Below, piece after piece: positions 18,393 to 27,113 of a stretch of DNA of 64,000 bases. How positions within the stretch are numbered: the first letter of the stretch is position 1; each line of letters starts with the position of its first letter. Source of the DNA: Lysobacteraceae bacterium (GTDB lineage Bacteria > Pseudomonadota > Gammaproteobacteria > Nevskiales > Nevskiaceae). A program made the translations under genes and the position numbers. The notes beneath the pieces were generated by a model. That model saw only the letters and a list, made by a program, of their open reading frames with translations. It had not been told where the DNA came from and did not search any database. The stretch lies in NCBI GenBank assembly GCA_013823855.1, contig PNMW01000007.1:147936-211935 (forward strand). The letters are read 5' to 3'.

Positions 18393-19159
18393 CAGTTCGC
18401 GGGCTCGCGGCGCTTCACCGCCAGCGGCCCGATCGCCTGGCATTCCGGCATCAATTGCAGGTGGTTGATGTTGACGTGGGCCGGACGCGATGCCACCCAG
18501 TAGACGGCGTCGGCGACATCCTCGGCCGACAGCGGCGTGGTGCCGGCGTAGACCGCATCGGCCTTGGCCTGATCGCCGTGGAAACGCACGGCGGAAAACT
18601 CGGTGCCGCCGCACAGGCCCGGCTCGATGTCGGTGGCGCGGACGCCGGTGCCGACCAGATCGGTCCTGAGGTTCAGGGTGAACTGGCGGACGAAGGCCTT
18701 GGTCGCGCCATAGGTGTTGCCGCCCGGATACGGCCATTCGCCGGCGGTGGAGCCGATGTTGATCACGTGGCCGCGACCGCGCGCCACCATGCCCGGCAGC
18801 ACGGTGCGGGTCATGGTCATCAGGCCCTTGATGTTGGTGTCGACCATCCGCTCCCAGTCCTCGAGGCTGGCGCGCTGCGCCGGTTCGAGGCCGAGTGCCA
18901 GGCCGGCGTTGTTGACCAGCACGTCGAGCGCGGCCCATTCGGCCGGAAGCTGCCCGATCACTGCCTCGATGGCGGCACGGTCGGTGACGTCGAGCGCCAC
19001 CGGCAGCACGGCGGCGCCCAGTTCGGCGTGCAGCGCGGCGAGGCGGTCGACGCGGCGGGCGGCGGCGATCACGCGGTGGCCTTCGGCGACGAAGCGGCGG
19101 GTGATGGCGGCACCAAAGCCGGCGCTGGCGCCGGTGACGAAGACGATTTTCGAATCCAT
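18392..19159 (-). CDS. ydfG: NADP-dependent 3-hydroxy acid / malonic semialdehyde dehydrogenase YdfG
   Basis: A short-chain dehydrogenase of 255 aa that follows E. coli YdfG almost line by line: VTGASAGFGAAITRRFVAEG (cofactor loop), ALDVLVNNAGLALGLEPA, INIGSTAGEWPYPGGNTYGA with the catalytic Ser and Tyr, then TKAFVRQFTLNLRTDL with the Lys, IEPGLCGGTEFSAVRF and PAHVNINHLQLMP. E. coli YdfG oxidises serine and 3-hydroxy acids and reduces malonic semialdehyde. The product gene overlaps a small unknown gene downstream by one base. Confidence 0.92.
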   Translation of the reverse strand: MDSKIVFVTGASAGFGAAITRRFVAEGHRVIAAARRVDRLAALHAELGAAVLPVALDVTDRAAIEAVIGQLPAEWAALDVLVNNAGLALGLEPAQRASLEDWERMVDTNIKGLMTMTRTVLPGMVARGRGHVINIGSTAGEWPYPGGNTYGATKAFVRQFTLNLRTDLVGTGVRATDIEPGLCGGTEFSAVRFHGDQAKADAVYAGTTPLSAEDVADAVYWVASRPAHVNINHLQLMPECQAIGPLAVKRREPAN

Positions 19160-19230
19160 GGGGAACGGGTGACAGCGGGAACGGAATGAATTGTGCCCGT
19201 TCCGGCACCGGGCAATGGCGGCCGGCGGGG

Positions 19231-20664
19231 TCAGGGACGGTCGCGGTCCGGCAGCGGCGCGTCCGGATCGAGCTGCCGCTGCAGGCTGTGCAGCGCCTCG
19301 TCGTAGGCGAGGCTGATGTCGTAGCGCAGCCGCAGCGGCGCCGAGCGGCGACCATCCGGGGTGATCGCGATGGCGGTCAGCTGCACCGGCGCCGGCAGAT
19401 GGATCGGCCCGCGATACAGCGCGCTGCCGCTGTCCGGTTCGCCGCTGGTGGTCGAGTAGACGATCAGCGCGTCCGGCACGCTGGCACGCAGGCGCAGGTT
19501 GACCGGCTGGGCGTACGGGCCGGGTTCGGGGCTGGCGGTCAGTTGCGGCGGCGCCGGGTCCGGCGGCGATCCGGAGGCGGCGAGGCGGGCCATCGGGCTC
19601 GACAGGCCGCTGACCGCGCTGTGGGCATAGCAGGTCAGCCAGGCGCCGGCCGGAAGCGTCACCGTGACCCGCGGCGTTGACGCGGCATCCGGGTAGCGGC
19701 CCTGGCCGGTGCAGTGCAGGCGGGCATCGGCCGGCACGGCGCGCAGGATATTGCCGTCACGGACGAGGGTCGGCGCCGTGGCGTTCGGCAGCGGTTCGTG
19801 GCCGGCGCGCAGGAAATCGGCGATCACCGCCAGCGTCGCCGGCTGGCGCGGCAGTTCCAGATGGTTGTAGCCGCCGTCCCAGCCGCGCGCCTCGCGGTTG
19901 AAGGCGACATTGACCGCGCCGGCCAGCGCTGGGCTGTCCTCGTAGCCGCTCGGGAACAGGGCGTCGTAGCGGCCGGTGCCGTCGTAGAGCGTCATGGTCC
20001 GCATCGCGCCGGCCACTTCGCCGCCGGCATTGAGCTGGGCCAGCCACGGGCTGCCGCGGTGCAGCTCGAAGCTGCTGGCGCGGCTCGGGCCGCGGGCGTC
20101 CGGCCGGGCGGTCCAGACGCCGTGGTTGGCGCCAGCCACGGCGACGAAGCTGCGCACCTGGTGCCAGCGGTTGCTCTGGGTCAGCCACTGGCGCACGGCG
20201 GTGACGCCGAGCGAGTGGGCGACGATGTCGAACTGGCGGATCGGCCGGCCGCTTTTCCGGCTCAGGTAGCGCTGCACTTCGTCGACGAAGGCGTCCAGCG
20301 TCGGTGCCGCGAGATCGTTGACGTCGAAGCGATCGGTGGACGCCCAGCCGTAGCTCGGCGCCCAGAGTTCATCGTCGTTCCAGCCGGCATCGAGAAACCA
20401 GCGGCGGGCGTCCTCCCAGTAGGTCGCGTCCTCGGTGTTGCCGTGAATGAACAGGATCGGCGTGCGGCTGGGGCTGTCCTTGTCCGCCGACGCCGGCGGC
20501 TGCCAGCGACCGCCCCAGCCATACACCGGCTGGCCTGTGGCCTTGCTGAGCGGCGGCTGGAAGCCGTCCGGAAACGCGCGCTCGTGCGGCCTGGGCGCGC
20601 GGTCGCCGACCGTCGCGCAGGCGGCGAGGCCGAGCAGCAGCGCCAGCCCTGCCGCGCATTTCAC
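19231..20664 (-). CDS. Lipoprotein lipase/esterase with a C-terminal beta-sandwich domain
   Basis: A 477-aa exported hydrolase. The signal sequence ends in the lipobox LLGLAAC (Cys16), so the enzyme is a lipoprotein. The alpha/beta-hydrolase domain has the oxyanion region PILFIHGNTEDATYWEDA, the nucleophile elbow AHSLG (Ser151) and GGYNHLELP near the probable catalytic His, resembling class 2 lipases. The last ~110 residues, with a Pro/Ala linker, look like a chitobiase C-terminal/Fn3-like module (LIVYSTTSGEPDSGSALYRG, then PVQLTAIAI). The GTG start overlaps the stop of the upstream barrel gene (GTGA). It is the last gene of a four-gene overlapping operon. Confidence 0.82.
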   Translation of the reverse strand: MKCAAGLALLLGLAACATVGDRAPRPHERAFPDGFQPPLSKATGQPVYGWGGRWQPPASADKDSPSRTPILFIHGNTEDATYWEDARRWFLDAGWNDDELWAPSYGWASTDRFDVNDLAAPTLDAFVDEVQRYLSRKSGRPIRQFDIVAHSLGVTAVRQWLTQSNRWHQVRSFVAVAGANHGVWTARPDARGPSRASSFELHRGSPWLAQLNAGGEVAGAMRTMTLYDGTGRYDALFPSGYEDSPALAGAVNVAFNREARGWDGGYNHLELPRQPATLAVIADFLRAGHEPLPNATAPTLVRDGNILRAVPADARLHCTGQGRYPDAASTPRVTVTLPAGAWLTCYAHSAVSGLSSPMARLAASGSPPDPAPPQLTASPEPGPYAQPVNLRLRASVPDALIVYSTTSGEPDSGSALYRGPIHLPAPVQLTAIAITPDGRRSAPLRLRYDISLAYDEALHSLQRQLDPDAPLPDRDRP

Positions 20665-21848
20665 GGCGCGAACAGCAGGAACACGAGGCGCAGCTCGAAA
20701 TACGGCGAGGCGCTGATCGCCGCCGCTTCCTGGACGCCGCTGAGACGGGCCGTCTGCCGGGCGGCGGGCAGCTCGCTGTCGGCATTGCAGGGCGTGCTGG
20801 CGCAGACGTGGTACGGCACCATGAACTGCGAGCCGCGACCGGCGACCGGCAGCGCGGCGCGCAGGCTGGCGACTGCCGAGCTGCGGTAGACGTAGCTGAA
20901 ACCGGCCGTGACGATGTTGTTGCGGATGCCGCGATCCCGGTAGCTGCCGGGCACCGGCGCGAGATAGAAGACGTCGAGCAGGCCGCACTGGTCGGCCGGC
21001 ACCAGCAGGGTGGTGCAGGCGGCCGTCGGTGGCACCGGCTGGTCGGCACGGTTCAGGCTGACCTCGTCGTAGCGGTTGCTGCCGAGGCTGCGGTAATGGC
21101 TGATGCCGGTTTCCGCGTACCAGCGCGCGCTGAACTTCCAGGCGAAGTTGGCTTCGAGATTGAACACGCTGGCCGGCTTCGACGGGGTCAGGCCGCCGTA
21201 GGCGGTTCGCGACGCCGCGCTGTTGATCTGCAGCGCGGCGGTGGCCTCGATCGACAGCCTGCCGAACCAGTCCTGATGATGGGACAGCTGCGGCATCACG
21301 CTCCAGTAGCGGGTGCCGGGATTGAGCAGGGAATCGCGCCGGAAGCTGCCGACCGGGGCTTTCACGGTCAGCGTGTACAGGCCGTTGCCGTGCAGCGGGC
21401 CGTGGTGGTACTGCTGGCCGTAGACGCCGGCGAGCAGGAAGACATCGCCGAGCCCGGTGCCGCGCGAGGTCTGGCCGAAATCGCGCGACAGGTCGTTGAT
21501 CGCGCCGCTGGCCGACTGCCGGCCGGCGGTGCCGATCACCCTCAGGACCTGGTCATGATCGGCGAGGAACGGCAGGCCGCTGTCCTCGAACAGGTTGCCG
21601 ATCCACAGGTAGCGGCCGAGCAGCAAGGTCGCGTCGATCGCCTCGCCTGGCGGAATCGCGGTGTTGCCGAGCGCCACCTTGCGGCCGTCGGCATCCCAGA
21701 TGCGGTCGATCGAGGCATGGGCGACCGTGGTGTCGAGATAGGTGCCCCGCGGCAGCACGGCGTATTCGGAGACATGCGGTGTGAACACGATGGCCGCCTG
21801 CGCCGGGCCGGCCAGCGCGATGCAGGCGAGCGCCGGCCATCGCTTCAT
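20661..21848 (-). CDS. Outer-membrane beta-barrel protein (second of a tandem pair)
   Basis: A 395-aa protein with a clear signal peptide (MKRWPALACIALAGPAQA) followed by an alternating amphipathic sequence and an aromatic C-terminus suited to barrel insertion. GAINDLSRDFGQTSRGTGLGDVFLLAG resembles the transporter-like 'phenol-degradation MetA' barrel family. A C-terminal stretch MVPYHVCASTPCNADSELP, with two Cys, parallels VPYLQQPADCQALGSCQP in the preceding gene's product, so the two are probably distant paralogues. The ATG overlaps the preceding stop (ATGA). A channel for hydrophobic compounds is inferred, not shown. Confidence 0.68.
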   Translation of the reverse strand: MKRWPALACIALAGPAQAAIVFTPHVSEYAVLPRGTYLDTTVAHASIDRIWDADGRKVALGNTAIPPGEAIDATLLLGRYLWIGNLFEDSGLPFLADHDQVLRVIGTAGRQSASGAINDLSRDFGQTSRGTGLGDVFLLAGVYGQQYHHGPLHGNGLYTLTVKAPVGSFRRDSLLNPGTRYWSVMPQLSHHQDWFGRLSIEATAALQINSAASRTAYGGLTPSKPASVFNLEANFAWKFSARWYAETGISHYRSLGSNRYDEVSLNRADQPVPPTAACTTLLVPADQCGLLDVFYLAPVPGSYRDRGIRNNIVTAGFSYVYRSSAVASLRAALPVAGRGSQFMVPYHVCASTPCNADSELPAARQTARLSGVQEAAAISASPYFELRLVFLLFAP

Positions 21849-23026
21849 GGCGCGCTCCGGCTCTGGCTGGGCTGCCAGCGCAGGCTCAGCAGGACGCTGT
21901 CGGACGCGTAGCTGCGGGCGCGGCCGAGGCCGTCGACGACATCGCTGCCGTTCGGCTGCGGCTGGCAGCTGCCGAGCGCCTGGCAGTCGGCCGGCTGCTG
22001 CAGGTAGGGCACGGTGACGCTGCCGCTGCGGCCGGACAGCGGATGGGTATAGGCGAGGGCCAGCCACAGGCGCGGGGTGACGAAGGCGCCGAGGCCGAAC
22101 TGCAGGCGCTGCTCGCGGCTGCCCCGGTCGCGCAGCGGTGCCGGATCCGGAAAGCGGTCCTGCAGCGGCGCGGCGTCCGGCGGATTCGCGGTGCTGCGGA
22201 TCCGCCGGTACTCGCTGGCCTGGCCATCGCGGTAGTAGTACGAGACCTGCGCGTGCACGTCGCGCCACAGCCGTCGCGCCAAGGTGGCGTCGAATTCCAG
22301 GTCGCGACCGGCCTGGGTCGGCGCCTGGGCATTGAAGGCCGGTTCCTGGTTGGCTTCGTACCAGCGCAGCCGCACGCCGGCATCGAGGCGGATGCCGCGC
22401 AGCCAGGCGGTCTGCGGCTGCCAGTGGCCGCCGAGCCGCCCGCCCCAGGCGAACGCGCCGTCGCCGGCATTGTTCGGCGCGTCCGGGTCCTGGGCGCCGA
22501 TCGGTACCCGCAGCTCGCCGAGCAGGATCAGCGACAGCGGCGTGGCGGTGCGGCTGCGCCAGTCGCGCGAACCGAACAGCACCGGGCCGAAGGCGAGATC
22601 GAGATCGTTGATGCCCGATTTCGACGACGGCCCGCCGGCCGCGACGGCGGCTGTCGCGATCGGGCCCTTGCTCGAGGTGTCGCTGTAGCCGAGCGCGGCG
22701 CGGGCGTTCCACAGCCGCGACGAGACGAACGGCAGCGCCTCGGCCTCGAACATCGGGAAATGCCAGTCGAAATCGATGCGAGCCTGGGTCAGCGGGAATT
22801 CGCTGCCGGCACCGTAGCGGGGTGCGACACCCGGCTGGCGACGGCCATCGGCCCCGAAGCTTCGATCGCGCGGGTCGTGCAGCAGGCTCAGGCCGACGGT
22901 CAGGCCGGGATGCCGGGACAGGAAGCGGCCGCTGTCGAGCAGCAGGTCGGGGTTGGCAAGCGCGGCGGGCGCGATCGCCACGCCCAGTCCGGTCAGCAGG
23001 GCGCGCGCGAACCCTGCGCTCGGCAT
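21845..23026 (-). CDS. Outer-membrane beta-barrel protein (first of a tandem pair)
   Basis: A 393-aa protein with signal peptide (cleavage likely after APAALA) and barrel-like strands such as SLILLGELRVPIGAQDP, AQVSYYYRDGQ and LWLALAYTHPLSG, ending SVLLSLRWQPSQSRSAP. SGINDLDLAFGPVLFGSRDW is the segment corresponding to the MetA-type transporter signature. Its ATG overlaps the stop of the acyl-CoA ligase gene by one base, and its own stop overlaps the next start, so expression of all four genes is coupled. Function is inferred from context: passage of a lipid-like substrate through the outer membrane. Confidence 0.68.
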   Translation of the reverse strand: MPSAGFARALLTGLGVAIAPAALANPDLLLDSGRFLSRHPGLTVGLSLLHDPRDRSFGADGRRQPGVAPRYGAGSEFPLTQARIDFDWHFPMFEAEALPFVSSRLWNARAALGYSDTSSKGPIATAAVAAGGPSSKSGINDLDLAFGPVLFGSRDWRSRTATPLSLILLGELRVPIGAQDPDAPNNAGDGAFAWGGRLGGHWQPQTAWLRGIRLDAGVRLRWYEANQEPAFNAQAPTQAGRDLEFDATLARRLWRDVHAQVSYYYRDGQASEYRRIRSTANPPDAAPLQDRFPDPAPLRDRGSREQRLQFGLGAFVTPRLWLALAYTHPLSGRSGSVTVPYLQQPADCQALGSCQPQPNGSDVVDGLGRARSYASDSVLLSLRWQPSQSRSAP

Positions 23027-24540
23027 CAGGCCACGTGTCCGAGCCGGTCGCTGCCGAGGTCGCTGAGCATGGCGCGGTACTGCTCGCGGGTCTCGGTCTT
23101 CAGCACCTTGCCGACAGCGCTGCGCGGCAATGCCGGAACCACGACGAACGCCGCCGGGATCTTGTAGCCGGCGAGGCGCTGGCGCAGCGCCGTGCGCAGC
23201 TGCGCCTCGTCGTACGGCAGGCCCGGGTGGCGCACCACGAAGGCGATGCCGACCTCGCCCCAGCGGGCATCGGGCCAGCCGAACACGCAGGCCTCGGCGA
23301 TCTCCGGGGATTCCAGCACCGCCGCCTCGATCTCCGATGGGTAGATGTTCTCGCCACCGGAGATGTACAGATCCTTGAGCCGGCCGCAGATGGTGATGCG
23401 CCCGGCCGCGTCGCGGCGGGCGAGGTCGCCGGTGTGCAGCCAGCCGCCGCGAAATGCCGCTTCGGCATCGTGCGGACCCCAGTAACCGGCGCAGACCTGC
23501 GGTCCGCCGAGGCACAGCTCGCCGACTTCGCCGGCATCGGTCGGCTGGCCGTCGGCACGGCGGACATCGACGAGCACGCGCGGCATCGGCAGGCCGACCG
23601 CCTGCGGGTTGTCGACCGCGGGATCACCGCCGAGGAAGCAGTTGACGCCGGCCTCGGTCATGCCGAAGCCGCAGCGGAAGCGGATGCCGCGGCGCAGGTA
23701 GCGGTCGCACAGCGTCTGCGGGCACGGCGCCCCGCCGGACAGTGCCATCCGCACGGCGGACAGATCGGCCGTCGCGAAACCCGGTTCGTCGGCGAGGGCG
23801 ACGAACATGGTCGGCACCATGAACAGGATGGTGGCGCGGTGGGCCACGGCCTGCCGCAGGTATTCGGCCGGCTCGAAGCGCGGCATCAGCACCACGGTGC
23901 CGCCGACCCTGAGCAGCGGCAGGCTCAGCACGTTGGCGGCGGCGTGGAAGCACGGGGTGGCCTGGATCACGACATCGCCGGGCCGCAGCGCCCAGGCCTC
24001 GGCACTGTCGTCGGCATTGCCCAGCGTCTGCCGGTATGGCAGGCAGGCGCCCTTGGCGGCACCGGTCGAACCGCCGGTGAACAGGATCATGTGGATGTCG
24101 TCCATGCCCGGTGCCGGCTCCGGCACCGGTGCTGCCGCCGCCGGCGTTTCCGCGAGCCAGTGCTCGTAGTCGGCCAGATGGATCACGGGCACGCCGAGCG
24201 CGGCGCCGGCCGCCGCGGACGCGGCGTCGACCAGCAGCAGTGCGGGCGTCACCTGCGCCATCTGGGCTGCCAGTTCGGGCGCGCCGAGGCGGATGTTCAG
24301 CGGCACCGCGATGATGCCGGCGATCGGTGCGGCAATCAGCAGATCGAAGTGGGCGACGTCGTTCTGGCCGAGGATCGCCACCCGATCGCCGCGCCGGACC
24401 CCGTGCTCGCGCAGGCGCTGGGCCAGGCGGCGGGAGCGGATCGCCAGGTCGCGATAGGTCCAGGCCCGGTCACCGGCGCGCAGCGCCACCCGCCCGGGCA
24501 GGGCGAGGCGTGCGAAACCGATGACGTCCGGTCTTGACAT
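23026..24540 (-). CDS. AMP-forming acyl-CoA synthetase
   Basis: A 504-aa adenylate-forming ligase that activates a carboxylic acid to its CoA thioester. The phosphate loop FTGGSTGAAKG is at 154-164, followed by FGMTEAGVNCFLGG (motif A5), GWLHTGDLARRD, GRLKDLYISGGENIYPSEIE (hinge and substrate clamp) and the catalytic lysine region LPRSAVGKVLKTE. It resembles medium/long-chain or aryl acid ligases; the chain specificity cannot be read. It is the first gene of the overlapping ligase-barrel-barrel-lipase operon and lies 97 bp after the TetR gene. Confidence 0.9.
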   Translation of the reverse strand: MSRPDVIGFARLALPGRVALRAGDRAWTYRDLAIRSRRLAQRLREHGVRRGDRVAILGQNDVAHFDLLIAAPIAGIIAVPLNIRLGAPELAAQMAQVTPALLLVDAASAAAGAALGVPVIHLADYEHWLAETPAAAAPVPEPAPGMDDIHMILFTGGSTGAAKGACLPYRQTLGNADDSAEAWALRPGDVVIQATPCFHAAANVLSLPLLRVGGTVVLMPRFEPAEYLRQAVAHRATILFMVPTMFVALADEPGFATADLSAVRMALSGGAPCPQTLCDRYLRRGIRFRCGFGMTEAGVNCFLGGDPAVDNPQAVGLPMPRVLVDVRRADGQPTDAGEVGELCLGGPQVCAGYWGPHDAEAAFRGGWLHTGDLARRDAAGRITICGRLKDLYISGGENIYPSEIEAAVLESPEIAEACVFGWPDARWGEVGIAFVVRHPGLPYDEAQLRTALRQRLAGYKIPAAFVVVPALPRSAVGKVLKTETREQYRAMLSDLGSDRLGHVA

Positions 24541-24637
24541 GAGGGCCGCAAGACAGCATGGAGAGAACCCTCATGATACGGACGCACCCGCAGGCGAGCG
24601 ACTTGAACGCAGCGTCGGCTCGCGTGCCGGTTCGGCG

Positions 24638-25237
24638 TCAGCGCGGCGCGATGCCGTTGGCGATCAGGTCCATCACCGCGTCGACCAGTTCCGGCGTTGG
24701 CACCTGCTGCTGCCAGAGACACCAGCGCATGCCGATGAAATGGCCGATGCCCATGATCGTCCAGGCGCGGGCGACGGCATCACCCGGTGCCAGTTCACCG
24801 TTGGCGGTCGCTTCCGCGAGGTCCTCGGCGTAGCTTTCGGCGAGGCGCTCGTAGTACTCGCGGAACACCGATTCATCGACGAACTGCGATTCCTGGACGA
24901 TCCGGTACAGGCCCGGGTGGGCGTGCGCGAATTCGAAGAAGGCCTCCAGGCCACGCCGCTCGGCGACGATCCGGTTGGCCGAGCCATTGACCGCCAGCGC
25001 CATGTGCTTGCGCAGCCGGGAGCCGATATCCCGGACCAGGGTCAGGAAGATCTCGTCCTTGGAATGGAAGTACAGATAGAAGGTGCCTTGGCCAACATCG
25101 GCGCGGGTGGTGATCGAGCTGACCGAGGCGACGTGAAAGCCCTTTTCGCCGATTTCGACTTCAGCAGCCGCCAGCAATTTGCGGCGCGTGGCTTCGCCGC
25201 GGGCAGTGACGGGGGTGAGTTCCTTGTTGATGGTCAC
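24638..25237 (-). CDS. TetR/AcrR family transcriptional regulator
   Basis: A 199-aa repressor-type protein. The N-terminal helix-turn-helix spans about residues 12-60: RRKLLAAAEVEIGEKGFHVA, then SSITTRADVGQGTFYLYFHS with the classic FYLYF recognition helix. The C-terminal ligand/dimer domain is helical, with FFEFAHAHPGLYRIVQESQF. It lies upstream of the acyl-CoA ligase operon on the same strand and is the obvious candidate regulator, possibly sensing an acyl-CoA as PsrA- and FadR-type TetR proteins do. A short repeat ACGCT-N6-AGCGT at 25276-25291 upstream is a weak operator candidate. Confidence 0.88.
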   Translation of the reverse strand: MTINKELTPVTARGEATRRKLLAAAEVEIGEKGFHVASVSSITTRADVGQGTFYLYFHSKDEIFLTLVRDIGSRLRKHMALAVNGSANRIVAERRGLEAFFEFAHAHPGLYRIVQESQFVDESVFREYYERLAESYAEDLAEATANGELAPGDAVARAWTIMGIGHFIGMRWCLWQQQVPTPELVDAVMDLIANGIAPR

Positions 25238-25411
25238 GGGAGATGCACTCGTTATCGGAGCGGTAGTGGTCAGAATACGCTACGAAGAGCGTGATCGCCG
25301 TGGATGGATGATTTAAACGTGCGGTCGTTCCCGTCTTTTCAGACCGATTCGTCATGGCGCTATCGCGATTGGCACGAGTTGCGACACGAAGCATCCGTCA
25401 GCTTGGTCCGT

Positions 25412-26932
25412 TCAGCCGTTTTCTCCGGTCCGCCGGCCGTCGACGGCTGCCAGCTTCAGCCGTTCGCCACCATTGCGCGGCGCCGGTCCGCGCCGGGCTT
25501 CGCCGTGGCGGCGCAGGCCCTGTTCCTTGAGCCAGAACAGGCAATCCTCGAATGCGCGGGAAATCCGGGTCTGCAGGCGGATGCGCTCCAGCTTCGGCCA
25601 GGTCGCCCGCTCGCCGTCGCGGATGAAACCGGCGATTGCCGCCTGCGAGGGGTTCGAGAACATCCGCATCAGCTGGGTCGGCGACTGCCGGGGGAACACG
25701 CTGATGTCGCCGCTGTAGCGTTGCTGGAGCACGTCGTTGAGCATGTCGACGATGCGCCCCGGCACGGCCGCGCCGACGTAGTTGCGGGTCAGCTTGAGGA
25801 CATCGCGGGTCGCGGTGGTGGCGACATGCTGGACCACGTCGGTCACCGAGCGGCGGCGCGGGTTGTGCTCGCGCATGAACGGCACCACGTGCGGATTGGT
25901 CTGGCTGACGATGTAGTGGTTGACGTTGTGCAGCCGCGCCAAGCGCAGCATCGGCAGATCGTTGGCGATCGAGCCGTCGACCCAGCGCTTGGAACGCATG
26001 TACGGATGCTTGACGCCGTCGAAATCGAGCGAATCGAGCATCACCGGCGGGAACACGCCGGGCACCGCGCAGGACGCCAGCACCGCCGACTGCACGGTGA
26101 CGTTCGGCGCGGTCAGGTAGTTCAGCAGGCGCGCCGACTGGTGGGCTTCCGCCGGCGACACGGTGACGCCGAGGATGCGCCGGGTCCGCTCGAACGCCTG
26201 GATGAAGCTGCCCGGCATGATGTTGCGTTCCAGGCAGTTCAGCAGCTGGCGCGGGTCCATCAGCGCGTTGCCGGCCAGCACCTGGCGCAGGCTGACGGTC
26301 TGGAATGCCTGCAGGCTCAAGGATTCCGGATCGAACATCGCCGGCAGTTCCTCGTCGGTGCGGGTGCCGACCATGCTGGCGATGATCGCGCCGGCCGAGG
26401 AGCCGGAGATCACCCGTGGCAGCACGTTGGCTTCCGACAGCGCCTTGATCACGCCGAGGTGGAACATGCCGAGTGTGGCGCCACCGGACAGCAGTAGTGC
26501 GCTGCGGCCGAAGCTGGTGCCGGTACGCTTGAAGAACAGGATCTTCTCCTCGTTGGAGAAGTCCGGGAAATCGCCGACGCAGACATAGTCCAGACAGCGC
26601 GCCGATTCCTCGATGTAGTCCTCGACCAGCTTCTTGGTGCCGACCCGGGCATACGAATACAGCACCGGATCGGCGACGTTGCCGAGGTTGCCGTGCAGCC
26701 CTTCGGCCAGCTGGAACACCAGCTGCCGGACTTCCCCGGACTTGCGCAGCTCGCGCAGCGTATTCAGCCGCTCCTTGATCAGCAGGTAGTCGTAGTCATC
26801 GCTCATCTCGTCCTGTTTCCAGGCGTCCGAGCCTTCGAGACGGTCGAGCCCGGTCGCGATCTCGCGCCATTCGGCGTAGGACGTGGCCTGCTCGAGGTCC
26901 CGCTGGTAAGCGGCAATCAGCTTTTTCGACAT
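25412..26932 (-). CDS. Patatin-like phospholipase with DUF3336 N-terminus
   Basis: A 506-aa protein. The N-terminal DUF3336 region (1-110; MSKKLIAAYQRDLEQATSYA, YLLIKERLNTLRELR) precedes a patatin domain with the glycine-rich oxyanion loop LLLSGGATLGMFHLGVIKAL, nucleophile GSSAG, and the dyad Asp in WVDGSIANDLP. Homologues are triacylglycerol lipases or phospholipases, and bacterial versions are often peripheral membrane enzymes. The frame runs on to 26986, but MSKKLIAAY at 26932 is the family start. It is divergent from mprF-acvB, so a phospholipid-related role is plausible. The C-terminus is basic and low in complexity. Confidence 0.88.
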   Translation of the reverse strand: MSKKLIAAYQRDLEQATSYAEWREIATGLDRLEGSDAWKQDEMSDDYDYLLIKERLNTLRELRKSGEVRQLVFQLAEGLHGNLGNVADPVLYSYARVGTKKLVEDYIEESARCLDYVCVGDFPDFSNEEKILFFKRTGTSFGRSALLLSGGATLGMFHLGVIKALSEANVLPRVISGSSAGAIIASMVGTRTDEELPAMFDPESLSLQAFQTVSLRQVLAGNALMDPRQLLNCLERNIMPGSFIQAFERTRRILGVTVSPAEAHQSARLLNYLTAPNVTVQSAVLASCAVPGVFPPVMLDSLDFDGVKHPYMRSKRWVDGSIANDLPMLRLARLHNVNHYIVSQTNPHVVPFMREHNPRRRSVTDVVQHVATTATRDVLKLTRNYVGAAVPGRIVDMLNDVLQQRYSGDISVFPRQSPTQLMRMFSNPSQAAIAGFIRDGERATWPKLERIRLQTRISRAFEDCLFWLKEQGLRRHGEARRGPAPRNGGERLKLAAVDGRRTGENG

Positions 26933-27113
26933 GCGGGGGGCGCAGTTCGGCGAGGGCCCCGAGTATGCCATTGCGCAGTGCAGCAATCGGAATCGGGCGG
27001 ACCCGCGCGATCCGACGTGCTGGCCGTCCGTCGGACGTCAAGAAATTGTTGCCCCAACTGCCTGTCGACTTCAGCGGCAGGATTACAATTCGCCGCGCCG
27101 CCGCCGGAACTCC

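Noticed and set aside
24541..24637. Regulatory structure between TetR and the acyl-CoA ligase gene
   Set aside because: Only a short GAGGG/CCCTC pairing is visible, with no convincing promoter or terminator.
25276..25291. ACGCT-N6-AGCGT repeat upstream of the TetR gene as an operator
   Set aside because: The arms are only 5 bp and such repeats are common by chance in GC-rich DNA; it is mentioned only as a weak candidate.
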